Below, one piece after another: positions 11,971-24,860 of a DNA stretch of 64,000 nucleotides. The DNA lies in assembly GCF_047495875.1 (NCBI RefSeq), contig NC_092463.1, forward strand, positions 36,707,724 through 36,771,723. Reading direction: 5' to 3'. The notes below the pieces were generated by a model. It made no database searches, was not told the origin of the DNA, and worked only from the letters and a program-made list of their open reading frames with translations. Source of the stretch: Pithys albifrons albifrons. Lineage: Eukaryota; Chordata; Aves; Passeriformes; Thamnophilidae. Position numbers and translations under genes: made by a program. Each line of letters opens with the position of its first letter. Within the stretch, counting starts at the first letter, position 1.

Positions 11971-14900
11971 ACTTAAGTAGTCGTCTAGTCCTGTTTGTTA
12001 TAATCACAGTGAAAAAACATTCTGATGGCAGTGTCTGCTGCTGTATGCTTAGTCTTGGATACAGGGGGATGACAAATATGGCCCAGTTTCATGCAGTCAT
12101 CCAATTAATGAAGTTGTATTATCCAAGCTGTGCCATTTTATATGAAAAAGAAAGTAGAATGGAAGTCATTCTATAGTTTTGCACTAACCTTATGATACAG
12201 AGTTCATCCTGTGTTGCAGAACTGTGCTCTGAATTTTCAGATTTTTTTCTTTGTTATTCCTTTATGCTTTTGAAAAAAATCTCAAAACTTGAAAATGTGT
12301 ACAGTCTGTAAAATGCCTTGGAACATACAGTCTGCAAGAAGTTTGAAGCAAAGTGTGAAGGAGTAAGCTTTCCTCTTGGTGTTGCAGACTGTAGTGTGCT
12401 GCGCTGATGCTGAACATTTTTCCAGCTATTGAAGAACTCAAGGATTTTTGTCATGGCTGGGACAGACCCTTGAGTGGTTTAGATGGCAGTGTAGGCCACC
12501 CTCCTGGTTCCCCAGGAGCTGGACAGAAAGTACAAGTCAGGAACTGGGTGTCAGGTGGTGACTGGAGCCCTTGAGCAGCCTGGGTTGCAGGATGAGCTGA
12601 GTGTGCCTAGAGGAGGAAGGACCCCCAAGGATGCCCATCTGCCCCTTTCTTGACCTAGTGAAAGAGAAGGAAACCCTAATTTGAACTGTTTAAAGTCATC
12701 AAGGTGTGAAAATATAAGGGCTTTTGACTCCAGTCCCTGGTTTTGCATCTAATATAATGCCTTTCATAATCAGTCTAAGGTTTAAGCCTGTTTAGAAATC
12801 CTCTTCACATCTCCAGGCTAAGCTTCTTAATGTGTAAGTTTACACCCATTTACTCCACTGCTGTTATTGTCCTTTGACTTAATTATGCTTCCTCCCTCCC
12901 CAGTGGTTTTGCTGGAAGAGCAATCCTGGCTTCTCCTGGTTTTCAGTCCACAGGACTAAACAAGTCAAGCTTGTAATTTCTGTTAAAAATGTGCTCTTCG
13001 TTTTTCTGATTATTCTCAAATCCTTTCTCTGCAACAGGAGTGACATGATTCAAAAGTATTTCACATGGCACTTCACTGAAGTCTTACCTGGTAGCATCTC
13101 TTTGGTGTACAAGAAGATGATGTCAGTCTGGCAGACAGCGTGGGTTCTCTTTTCATGTTTTCATGTTGAGGTGTGTTATTCTCTCTGTATAATGTCTTGT
13201 GTGAAAGATGCAAAAATGACAGCTCAGTCTTTAAAATGAGAGTTGTGGCACTGGCTGTTAATTCCTCTGTGCCAAAAATCTGGAGGCATGAATGTGTGTG
13301 GCTATGCTAATGTTAACTGTAGGTTATCTTTACGACCAGCCAGTCACTAGTGGTTTCCTCTATAATTTTGGTGTGCTGTTCTTACCACATACATTAAAAT
13401 CTGCCAGTTAAATATTGGTATCACTAAATGCATTGCGCTCTAGATCATCGCAGTCTAATTCACTCTATTGTTTCAGGTAACCTCAGATCAAAAATGTACT
13501 TTGCTACTATATGCTGAGAGCTGCTGGGTATCTTTATGACTTTATACAATTGCCTTCCTTGATGAAGGGCACTCATTTCAGTAAATATGTGGCTATGTAA
13601 TTCTGTAAAGTTTTGAGCTATTTTTGTAAGTGTGCTTTTATGTCTTAATTTTCTTTATGCACTATCTTTCCTGATGTAGCGCAGGATCATTAACAGAAGC
13701 ACTTCATAAAAGAAATATAGGGGGATTAATAAGTAATGGCATACTCAGAATTAAAAATGAACAAAGACTGAGCATTTGCATTTCTGTATTGTTAACCCAA
13801 GCAGTTACAGGGAGAAGATATTGCATTGGTTAAGCTTGGAAAGGCCCAAAACTGTTTCTACAGCAGATACATATTATAGATTTCTTTTTTTAATCTGTAA
13901 TCTGCCTTGCATTATGAATACTGTAAGTTTGCCAGCTGGCATTTTTCATTTTGAATGCTTTTTCTCTAGATACCTCACTTGATCATGCTGCCATCTTTGA
14001 ATCTGTGGGATGACATTTTGGATTTTCTTTCAGTCATTTTTCTTTTTTAAGACTGCACTGTATAAAATGATATTTATATTCTTATGACATTGTTTACTTT
14101 CATCTTGCTTAATTATAGGATAATGTTCACAGTGGAGGAGGTGTGAGGTAGAGAATGGTGTTTGCAGGTGATTAATTGTACAGTGAAGGCAAGACATTTG
14201 ATCATTACAAAACCTGTTCATTGTGATTGTATTCCAGCTCTGCAAAGATTATTTGCTTTATATGGAGAGGAGCAAGAAAAAAGTAAATTGCAATGATTTT
14301 TATGCCTTTTTTGAGTGCTTATATTGTTTTTTGATTTGTTTTGGGTTCCACTGTAATGACAGGTGAGTTTATTAATAAAATACACATTTTAAAAGTTCAG
14401 GAACTTCCCTTCCAGGCTGAATCTTTTGAAGTTTATTCCTTGCCTGAATATGAAGCTGATTCTTCTTAACCTGGGAAAAAATGTGTAATATTAATTTTTA
14501 ATAAGTTAAAGTACATAAAATTAAATTTGCACTTTTACTGGGAAAATTCTCGATTTCTCAGTTTTAGGCATTTTCTATCCTTCTTACCCAGTTCCATTAT
14601 CACCATACTAAAGTCTGCAATGTTTGTCGAGGATAACTGGCAACATGGAGCCAGGTGTATGGTGGTGTTTCAGATACAGCATGTGACCACATGGCTAGGC
14701 AGAGCATCATCATCAGAGGTGGAACATTATGAGTGTTGCACAGCTTCAGTTTATGACATTTGGTAATGGGATTGGTGCAGCAGCAGCAAGGATTTTTCAC
14801 TTGCATTTCAACAGCTGTGGAGAGAAATGACCTGTTCTGGTGATACCTGTCCCAATTTGTTATCCTCCTGGTTTGATAACTGACCCAGTGGTTACTCTGA

Positions 14901-15591
14901 ATACTGGGGAGTCACTCAGGGAGTACTGGTGCATGAGGTGGGATGAGAACTCCTCACTCTCCAGAGCTACATCAATTTAGGAATATGATTCTGCAACCAC
15001 TACTTTCTGTGCGGTGAAGTGAGACATGTAACTTCCTCTGAGGTGGTACCATAGTTTGTAGCAATCTATCTAATGTTTTGCTAAATCTGAGCCTCTTCTG
15101 TTCTCCTCTGCCTGACAGAGCAGGGGCAAAGGAGAGAAAATCTGTTATTCCTCATTGCTCTTTCTAACTCCAAACCCTCTGATGCTTTGATTTGGGGATT
15201 TTGGGAAGATTTCTATTAGTAAGCTCTGGCTTTCTATGTACCTGATGGGTCTTGTCTCATGAATGTGCAACAGTCCACTACAAATTGAGAGCAGGAAGGC
15301 TACTTTTTTAAAAGAATAATCAGCATAATTTTGCATCTCCTACAGGTTATTTTTAATTTTGAATGTCCTTGCTTTAATGCTTTAATCCTGAATTAACTAG
15401 TTCTTAACAGTTCATCATTGCTGATGCAATTACAGGTGGAATTCATTAACATCAATGGAGGATGTCCTTAATACTTTGCTTGCTGAAGTGAAATAGAAAA
15501 TGTGGGAATTGCTCACTGTCTGGTAGGATTTGGGCATTTTTATGTGTGTCTGGGTTTTTTGGTTGTTGTGTTTCAGGGTCTTTCCTTTTTC
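11971..15591. other. Non-coding unique sequence
   Basis: No recognisable gene or transposon. A GC-richer patch lies at 12440-12650 without protein similarity. An 8-bp tandem duplication (TTTTCATG) occurs near 13155. TTTT-rich and AATAAA-like words are scattered, as in ordinary intergenic DNA. Confidence 0.55.
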
Positions 15592-15604
15592 TTTTTTTTT
15601 TTTT
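15592..15604. repeat. Poly(T) tract, 13 nt
   Basis: Uninterrupted T run ending at TTTTGTCATAG. It could be the antisense tail of an old retroposed sequence, but nothing recognisable lies immediately upstream on the minus strand. Confidence 0.7.
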
Positions 15605-18000
15605 GTCATAGCAATAATAATGACACAGAACATTAAAGTAATCCTCATTTTAGAGATTACTTTTAACAGGAACAGTAATGCCAACAGCACAACGGGCCTT
15701 TGATCTTCAGGAATTGCTAATTTTTTGCTTCCTCAAATACTGTACAAGGCTCTGCTGTAGTAATGTATTCCCTCACATGCAGAAATCCGCCATAGAGTAG
15801 GAAGCATTAAGGGACTGATCACTAATTGAATCTAATTTGCCTCAGGTCTATGAAAGCAAACTATTTTCATTGTTAAAGTAAGCAGAGAGTATCTCTAAAA
15901 TGGATTAGTTATCAAAGCTTCTTTTTCTAGGTTCTTTTCCCACCCTGAAAGGGAAAAAGTCAGAGGCAAAAATGCGTCAGGGTGATGGTGTTTTTGTTTT
16001 GACCAAATTCCAAATTTTTAATTACACCTATTAGGTATTTTTGCTCATTGCTTTCAATCAGTCTCTTCCCTGTGCATTCCATTGTCCTTCCTAGATATTT
16101 TACCAAGTGTTGGCAGTTTCATGCACTGGTGCCTGCTTTGGGACCTTTTAGTTGAACACACTTCCAGCTCCATACTGGGCACGACGCAGCCACTTTGAAG
16201 CTTGTAGTTCTTAATAAATTATGTCAGGTACTTCTTTGCATTTGCACTCAGTCATAGCACCAGAGAGGAAGCATTTGGTCAGTTGCAGGGAGTTTTCTTT
16301 CCCTTTGGCATTTTATCCCTCTCCAAATCCTGTGCAATTCATAGCCTATTATTTACTAATTTTTTTCTTTTTTGATGTGACTTACTGAAATGAGACTCTA
16401 CTAGACCCTACAGAAGGCTTTTGTGTCCTTATAGTAACAATTTATCATGAATTTCTACAGCACAAACCTAGTTAGAATGGTAGTGTATCAAGACTTAAGC
16501 AAATAATTTGTGGAATGGAGCTTTCTGAAGAGTGAGTAGATGCTTTACTGCACAGGAAAAGAGTATAGCTCTACCTTCTGCCCTAACCAGGCTGAAAGTG
16601 ACTGCCTTTTTCCAACTAAGCTTATTCCTAAAAATACAGTGATGGTGCTTAAACGAGTTAAAATGAAATACCAAAATTGTACATCCTACAACATACTATG
16701 CATTTTATTTCTGATACTGCAAAGCCAAGCAAAGAAGACCTCAAAAGAATGAATTATATTAAGCAGAGGATAACTTTGCCTTGGGACCTTCTCTTTTTTT
16801 ACCACCTAAAATCATTTTAAATACAGTGGCAATCTAAGTTGTTTACTGACTTGTTCAAAAATTTGTTGTATTTTTGTAGTAATTTCAATAGGTGGATAAT
16901 TTCTTTCACTTTAAAACCAGAAAAGGCTGTGAGATGAACTGATTTGACCACCTGACTATGACAGACAAGTGTGTTTTACAAAATTAATTTCTTACATTAA
17001 TCCCTAAATTAGACTAAATCATTCCATCCTCAGGAGATTAAACACAGCACGAGGACAGAAGTGACGCTGCATAAGGCTTGTTAATAAATGGGCCTTTTCA
17101 AATGCTGTTTTGGAGGATAACATTTCTCAGGTAATCATTTCTTCCCACTGGTTCATTAAGCTATTTATGAAATCTTGAAAGAGTTTTTAATAAACTTAAA
17201 ATTGTCACTATGAATTTATTATCTCTCTGTTGCTTATATAATCCTTTCATGGAGCAATAACAAAGCCACCCTGAAAGGGAGTGTTTTGTAGGAGTTTGGC
17301 ATGCGGATGCTGCCATTGATGGATACAGTCAAGGCGGTCTCAGCAGCACCTTCTGAGTGCTCTAAAAGTGTCTAGGGATGTACCTTAATTGCCAGATCTG
17401 CTGCACTTCCTATCCATGCCATTTTGCTGAATCTGGAAGTGACAGCTCATTGTCAGTGTTCAAAGAAAAGGTCCTGCAAAAGTTCTCACAGATGAATTCT
17501 TCAGCCTCACCTTTACCATTGTTGAACCATTGCCAGTACAGAAGTGTGTTTCTATTAGTGATTATCTGTGTTGCAGCAATCAGCAGCATCACCTTCATCG
17601 TCTGTGGGATTACTCAGAAATTACATTATTTTTTGCAATACCTACATGACTGGCTAGATAACAGGGAAGAACCATTTGCAATGTATCTTGAGGAATTCCA
17701 GTGCCTTCTGCCCAGGACCTTCAATGTTCAGCAAAAAAGTCCTCAGATATAGAAGTGGCAAGAACAGACACAGGAGTACAAATTTTGAGCCTGGAGTGGT
17801 GCAGGTTTATTTGAAACCAGTGCAATACTATTTGGATGCCTCATAAGGCAAGTATGAGCATTGATAAATCTTAAGTAGTTCCGACCTTGCATATAGCAGT
17901 GCCTAAAGTATATAAAAGATTGAATAATGGGTTTAAGTTTTAGGATTACTTGGAAACCCTCAAGGGACATACTTCTGAAATATATATGACAGCTGAGGAG
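15605..18000. other. Non-coding sequence with possible conserved elements
   Basis: No gene is recognised. The ATG-started frame 17378-17752 (124 codons) has one hydrophobic stretch around residues 56-75 but no recognisable family, and its length is within chance. The sub-intervals 15690-15860 and 16930-17350 look like typical vertebrate conserved non-coding elements: homeodomain-like TAAT words interleaved with retained CpGs and few simple repeats. Conservation itself cannot be seen from one sequence. Confidence 0.5.
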
Positions 18001-18037
18001 ATATATATTTTTTTTTTTAATTTTTTTTTTATATATT
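18001..18037. repeat. Pure A/T low-complexity tract
   Basis: 37 consecutive A/T bases made of ATAT ends around two T runs of 11 and 10. Easily melted low-complexity DNA; no function is implied. Confidence 0.85.
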
Positions 18038-20558
18038 GTCTTCTCTAGCACTTCTAAAAACTACATGTGAGGTGTCTCCTTTTATTTTTTTTGGTACTTT
18101 AAACCTTAAAAATATGACTATTCAACTGTAACAAGTTTGTTGTGAAAAGTAGATGTAAGAGTAAATGGAGTACATAAAAACACCCTCTACTGGTTATGGC
18201 ACAGTGATGAAGACAATGCGATCTGTACTGAGGATTCCTGAAGGTCTCTGCTTGCCTGCCTACCTGGTGCCTGCAGTCAGTCCGAGCACATTTTCCTAGC
18301 TTTACCATGAAATTAATGTGGGCTTGCACCTTTTGGGCAGGGAACTGTCTGCTGTGGAGTAAGATTTCTTTTTGGGAATGCTTCAGTTTTCAGTGCAGAA
18401 TTAATTTCCTTCCACCGGGGCCATGAGCTAACTATTAGAGGAAGGTAATGAGCTCCTGGTAGCTACTGCTGTTGTTGTGCAGCACAGGATGTCAGGTGTG
18501 GGTTAGTAGCTTGTGTGCATTTATCATGATCACATTGGTTATTGTGAGCTCTGGTACCCACAGGTCTGTTAGTTCCTAACTTCTGCTTTCTGCTCTTGCT
18601 GAGACCTGCAGAGACTCACTGCTTTCTAGGGGTGACCTTTTCATCTTATGTTTTCTTGCTGCTTTCTAATCCTGAAGTGTTTCTGTATTTTTGGTGGCAA
18701 ATGAAACTTTACGTGTGCTCTGAATCATGGATTTTGTTATGACTTTTATTCTAACCTTTTTGTTAGTTTACATTTGGAGAAATATAATCTTATATTGTTC
18801 AGGAGCAGTGGTATTTGTTCTGCTGCCATAATCAATGCTTGTTTTTTGAAGCTGTGGAACAGTTTGTAGGGATATATAAACATTATAGTCACAGGCTGTT
18901 TCCCTAGCACCTTGACAGAGGTGAGAGCAGTGCAAGCATTTATGCAAAGGCCACAAGGTAGAGGTGTAGCGAAAGCATCACTTTCTGTAGTAGAGTTCCA
19001 GTGAGAAACTAGACTGGGAAAGAAAGGAGACCCGCATCTCCTCTTCGTGCTGCAATGTATATTCAAATCATGTCCTGCTTGTACTGTGAAGGATGTGTAA
19101 GCAGAGAATGCATTGCTAAGAATAAGTAAGACTGAATAAAGAAAAAGGCAGGTTTTTTGTTTGGCTTGGAAATACAAACAGTTTGACTACCCAGAATTTC
19201 TCAACTGCTGCTGAGTTAATTAAAGCTGAGCACAGAAGCAAGGAATTGCTTTCAAGGGTTTCAAGGTTTGGGGAAATATTTTTCACAAATTATTCATTTA
19301 TTTCATTTATTATTCATCTTCCTTAGTTTTCTTGAGTTCATTTAAAAATTATGTTTTGAGTTTTTGATCACTATGGACCCAAGGTTTTCCAGTTTTAAGC
19401 TCTGAATTCTGCCCTGCCATGGGAAGTTTATGCTAGAGAAGTCTCAATCATTTCCACCTTAAAAGTGTGGCCAAGTCAGGGTTTAGCTGTGGGAGGCAAT
19501 AAGTTCATGTGGCAACAGGATTAGGAAATTGAGTTTCCAAGGTAGCTTTCATCTACAGACCTTGTAGGCTGAATCCTTGGGCAGCAAATACAAGCATCCC
19601 ATGACTGGAATACTACAGAGTTTATGTAGCTCTATTTGTAATTATTCTGTAGAAACAAGGTACTTAAGAAACAAGGAGCAGTGCATTTTTACTGTGTTTT
19701 TTCTGTTCCTTACTTTTAAATCAGTGAAACAAATAACTGCTTGTCTTCTCTAGTTCTCTAGTTCTTTGGCCTCTGAAAAAGTTGTTTTGTCTCTTTATTA
19801 GTTAACATATTGTGGTGTTTGTGTGCAGTGCTAGGCTTCATGAGATGGAATATGCCTCACTCAGACCCTATGTATGCAGACAGTTAAAACAGTACTAGTT
19901 ATTTAAAATAGTATTTTAGACATGAGATATTGTCTATAGTATGGCTATACATGCAAGTAATAAAAAAGCTATGCCATGAATTCAAAGCTCATGGATGACA
20001 CCACAATTCCTGCCTCTTGTCATGTGTACTTAACTGCATTTTAAGTAGTAGGTAGCTTTCTCCACTTTGGGTCCTACATTTATAGTAGGGTAAGGATAAA
20101 CTGAATGTTACAAGTTCCCCAGTTGCATACCCAGGGAATCCTCTAAAAGCTATAAATTTTTTCCCCTTCTCCCAGGCTGCATCACTGCCCAGCTGCAGCA
20201 GAAACCTTAACCTCCCTCCCTCAAAAAAACCAAACCAAACCCCTAATCCTTATAACATCTTCATGAAAATAAATAACCTAATTTGGACTAGGAAGGGATG
20301 TTTCCAGCAGGGACAAATACACATGGATAATTTATTGCATTTTCAGCCTGACCAGTCTCTGTCTTGAAACTTTTGTTGTAGACAGGTGTATTCCAGGTCT
20401 GACAAAGCTGTAATAAATTTGTTTTGCCAAAATTGCACTGTTACAGCAGCAGCTCACTTGATGTCTGCAACATATTAACAGTTCTTATTGCACACTTGCA
20501 ACTCATCATTTCCATTCCTGGTTTCAGTCATTTTCTGTTGCCTGATTAAATACGGCCT
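18038..20558. other. Non-coding unique sequence
   Basis: No recognisable gene. A minus-strand frame over 18746-19177 reads like a secreted protein but its first codon is TTG and its first in-frame methionine is far downstream, so I do not support it. Low-complexity TTATT words occur near 19290-19310, and a CCAAA-rich run near 20225-20240. Confidence 0.55.
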
Positions 20559-20634
20559 TAAATTGATTTTTAAACTTAATAATAATTGTTAATAATAAAT
20601 TTAATAGAAATAAATAATATTAAATAGTAAATAG
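20559..20634. repeat. AT-rich low-complexity (TAATAA/AAAT)
   Basis: Nearly pure A/T sequence of degenerate AATAAT and AAAT words. The preceding 100 bp (20450-20558) is of higher complexity and homeodomain-word rich. Confidence 0.75.
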
Positions 20635-23600
20635 TTTGGTCTGTTTTGCTACTTTGATGTGGTTGTCATGTTGTGAACATCTTAGATTTTAAAGAAGTAA
20701 AAGTGGAAGAGAGAACATTTTGACTTAAATTGCACAGGTTTTGCATTCAATTGGTTGACCTCTCAAGCAGGCTGGATTCAGATACATGCTGCAGAGGGAG
20801 AGGTGGAGATTACAGTGGGAAACTTCAAAATAACATTCCCAGGGGACCTTACCAAGTGTGCTTCCAGAAATTGTGGAGAAACTAGGTGCCCTGACTACAT
20901 ATTGATCTAAAATCATTGCAGTTCCTGTTTGAAGAGAGATACAACAATAATACTGCTCAGTGGAAATTAATCTGCACTTTCAGATAATTTTTTTTAAGAT
21001 GACAGATTAAATCTGTTTGTTCCAGTAAGCCTTTCTACCCTTCTTATCCAGTGTTCTGCTTTTCTACGTGTCTACTCCAGGAAGAAATTCCTCAGACATT
21101 ACAGTTGCAGTGTTTCTGCTCTGCTGTGGCTACAGAACTGCACTCTTTTGCCTTTGGGTACACTACTGCCCAAGGACAACAATATTTGCAAGAAGATAAA
21201 CATGCAAAAAAATTACTAACTAAAAGACTAAAGATAGTTTCTAAAGAACAATTTTTAATGTGTTTTCCTTTGCGACATGAGTACAATAAACATGCTCAGA
21301 AGGTGCAGTTCTAGCAGCTGTAGTCGGTATGGGAAAGCACTGAAGGATCCTCTGACAAGAACTGGATGACCTTGAGGATTAAAGCAGTAAAAAGCCTCAA
21401 TAAATCTATAGAACTGACTGGTCTAAGGTACAAGCCAGTGCATGTTGAATCAAACACATTCATTTCTTCTTTCGTCTGTAGTAAGTACATCCTTTGAAAA
21501 GGATCAGAGTGTGGTAATCATAAATGGAGCCGTGAAGGACCAATATGACGTAACAAACCACATGAAAGTGTGATCAGTTAAGAACTGATAATGTAACACA
21601 AGATTGCTGTACCCACAGCCTCATCTTTAAAAGCTCATATTTTCAAGAAACGTAATTAAAACGTTGGAAGTGTTTCAGAAGAGGTCTTGCAGGAATGGCG
21701 AGGGTCAGGGAACTGCAAAGTCCATGTGCTGAGAGCTGGTGAATACACAGAGAGAAGAACCTGTCAGTTTCGTTTCTTTGCATGAACCTCCTTTTACTGT
21801 TTGGATTTGAGTAGTGGGGTGCCACAGCATGGAGTTTTTGGATGTGCCACAGCACTGTGCTCAGGGACCTCCTCTCAGGCTGTTGGGGTCTGACTGTTGG
21901 GAAGATTTTGATCTATCTGTTTGGTTATAGCTTAGAGTGAATGCTAATGCACGGGTACAGGAGGATTCTTTTAACCCTTTTAAGGTAGGGTCAGCAAGTT
22001 AGAGATGGATGCAGACTCCTTAAGATAATAATCATTACTTCCCGGAGGAGTTAGCAGGAGAGCTGTCTCTTCCCTGACAGCACAAAGATTAAAAAAATGA
22101 AAATGTCAGAGTACCCTAGTTGGCATCCGAAGTGAATGAGTCACTCCAAATGATACTCTTAGCTAATTCTGCCTTGACTTCAAAGAAAAACGTCAAAGAG
22201 GACTCGGCTGTTTTTCCAGGTGCTAAAGGAAGAGCTTTTCAGTGCCGCTGCTGCTCTGGTTGAGAGTGCTGAGGAGTGTTGTGCTTGCCTGCTATTGATA
22301 TTGAAATAGTTCCATTCAAACGAAGCTTATCGCATGCGTTGCTGACACAAGCAAGGGTGCTACACCCAGTAGTTTGACAACTCCTCTGATTTTTACAGAA
22401 ATAAAACCACAGAAGAAAAATTAGATAAGACAGCAGAAAATCAGGAGGTGTACCTTGATTTTACTGAAGAGCAAAGATAGTATTCTTCATAGGATCTGTT
22501 CAGTAACTTGCTGTTATTGCACATTTCTCCTTTTTTTACACCTCCAAAGGCTCATGGCCTTCTGCATCACTTGGTCTTTAAGCATATACTGTCTTGGCTG
22601 TGCGTGGCCATGACCATCAGGTACAGCAGTTTCTCCAACCCCTTGGTGGCTGCATTCACCGTATGGCTGCATGTGTTCCTCAGCAAATGTGAGGCTCTTG
22701 ATTCACTTCTAAAGGGAAGTTTAATTAAGACACAAAGCTAAGTTGAAAGTAGCATTTCGAAGATTCTTCCAAACTACTTATGTATTTCTTTGAGAATAAA
22801 GAGTTTTTTATGGACAAAAGTGTAGTGTTTTATTTCTGCTGACTTTGTTAAAGCATTTGAAATGGATATTCATGGGAGAGGATGGAGAATGCAAATGAGA
22901 AGGTGGATAAGAAATTGGTCTGAAGGAAGTACTTGCTAGGAGAGAGTTTACTAACAAAACTTGTGAAGGATGAGTTTTGAGAGCACATGTAGTTAGTATT
23001 TTCATCTATAGCCTTTGAACAAACTTAATGAAAGTGTTTAATGGAAGTTGAATTAGCAACAGTGTTAAGATTATTTCATTTAAAGCTATGTGCTAAACCA
23101 GTATTTTAGTTAGGTCTGGGTAGTCTCCTGAAAGGTAATACCTGAAAGGCCCAGAAAAGAAAGTTTCTGATTTCATCTAGGACTTTGCTCAAACACCGGG
23201 GCTAGTAACGTATATGTTTTCTGGAAGAGATGTAAATTATGAGGATATAGAAAAAAGTAATTTACATCACTCTCTTAGTAAAACTGATGCATTGTATGAA
23301 ATAGTGACTATTCAGTAAGCCTGAAAAGGAATTAGTAGAAAAAACAAATTTGTTTTCTTCCGTAGTTTATAAACACTTTGTCTTTGATCAGAGAGTTGTT
23401 GGGATAAAACATTTTCCTCTTGCTGCCTAGGCCTTTTAAATGCATTTTAAAATTTTTGTTTGTTGAGTTTTCTTTCTCTTTTTCTGAATTCTGTGTTTTG
23501 AGTACTTGTATGTAAACAAAGAACCTTGAAGTGACAATTTCAGTTGTGACCAGAGCTGATTTTGAATTTGATCCATGGGGTGAATTGTGTCAATCCTCTG

Positions 23601-24699
23601 TGCTTTCCCTTCTCTTATATTGTTTCAGCTTTTTGCAAGAATTACTGTTTATGCTTTGTATCATTAGCAATAGAGGTGTAAAATATGTTCACAGACTGAA
23701 TGAAAAAAGTAAATGTCATTTTAGACAAGAGCATTTTTAGACAGTGATTTAAATCAAGGCTGGGGGAGTTCTGAAAAATACTAATAAAACCAAAGCTGCC
23801 TTCATTCATAAAGGTAAATAACACATGCTGCAAGTGGGTTAAATTTTGGCAATGCAGCTGGGGAAAGCTGAGGTCTTATCAGTGCACATGGTAACTTTAG
23901 AAAAGTTATGTTTCTGCTCTATACTTCAGCTTGCTTATTTTTGGATTAAGGGATACTATTTCTCAAATACCTGCTGCAAAGTAACAGTTTTTTACAGAAT
24001 CTTTAAAAAAAGCTCAACTAGAGGTGCTCTGAAAACTTAAAATTCAGTGTCACCTCTCACTGTTGTGAAGTGAACTCCTCCTGTTCTAAATTCAGGGCAT
24101 GGGAAGAAAGATTGCCTGTTAAATTCAGGAAGAATAAAGCGTACCTAAACTCAAAGGCATTTATTGATATGCCTCCTAAGAGAGGTTCTAAATAAAATTG
24201 GTGGAGGGAAGAGCAGATCCAGCCAGTCTCCCTATTTAATGTCATTGTTTCTCATGCGTCCTTGCATGTATATGTGCAGTCAGAATGTTTTCTGAGGAGG
24301 CCTAAGACATGGCTTTCTGGAGTTTGCTAAACTCAGAAAGCTTTTGAAGGGCAGATATGCTTTTTTCTTTTCTTTTTTTTTTATTATTGTATTTCTGTAT
24401 ATTGTAGTTTTTAATAATTTAATTAGTCTAAGATTTGGAGGAGAAAAAAAAATCCCTGAAGGTGATAGTCTGTTCTTTTCTGTACATGTCTCCACACATG
24501 CATATATACTGTATATTCACTCTATTCAATAGAGTTTGCCTGCCTACATCAGTATCAACTATTAACTGCATCATTCCTGATGTACTTTTGTTTAACCTCT
24601 TGGTCTTCATAGTTGTATATACCCTGAGTGTACTTTTAGAATTTTCTAATGTCTCCCTTGTGTCTGGTGACCTGCTCAGAGCTTGTTCACTCTGCCCAG
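20635..24699. other. Non-coding unique sequence
   Basis: No gene recognised. The patch 22190-22400 keeps several CpGs, for example around 22320-22336, in a CpG-poor background and could be a conserved element. A T-rich tract occupies about 24361-24386. Frames here show no domains. Confidence 0.55.
23229..23268. repeat. Perfect 11-bp inverted repeat with A/T-rich stem
   Basis: Arms 23229-23239 (GATGTAAATTA) and 23258-23268 (TAATTTACATC) are exact reverse complements around an 18-nt loop. A further 3 bp can pair after a 2-nt bulge. The arms carry homeobox-like AATTA words in inverted orientation. The stem is shorter than a normal miRNA precursor. Confidence 0.8.
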
Positions 24700-24860
24700 T
24701 CCTGAGGTGGTGGGTGGAGGAAGGGTGTGGCGGGAGGAGAGACAGAGTGCTGGTGTCTGTGTGGGAGCACGCCTGAAGGGTGGGGAGGAGTGAAGAATGT
24801 GCCCATGGCATATGGAGGGAGCAGGCGTGAGAGGAGAGCACATGGAAAGCAAGGGCATAC
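24700..24860 (+). repeat. G-rich, purine-biased block with quadruplex potential
   Basis: The plus strand is strongly G/A-biased, with many GGTGG and GGGAGG words. GGTGGTGGGTGG at 24706-24717 fits a two-tetrad G-quadruplex, and more GGG tracts follow within 30 bp. Several CpGs are kept near 24730 and 24770. The antisense frame 24428-24919 that crosses it is proline- and histidine-rich low-complexity translation rather than a supported gene. Confidence 0.5.

Noticed and set aside
15592..15604. T run as the tail of a processed pseudogene
   Set aside because: No gene-like sequence and no flanking duplication could be seen beside it.
17378..17752. ATG-started 124-codon frame with one hydrophobic segment
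   Set aside because: No recognisable family or second domain, no gene context, and a length expected several times by chance in six frames of this window.
18746..19177. 143-codon minus frame that looks like a signal peptide plus an immunoglobulin-like strand
   Set aside because: Its first codon is TTG, not ATG. There is no matching second cysteine/tryptophan pattern and no splice context.
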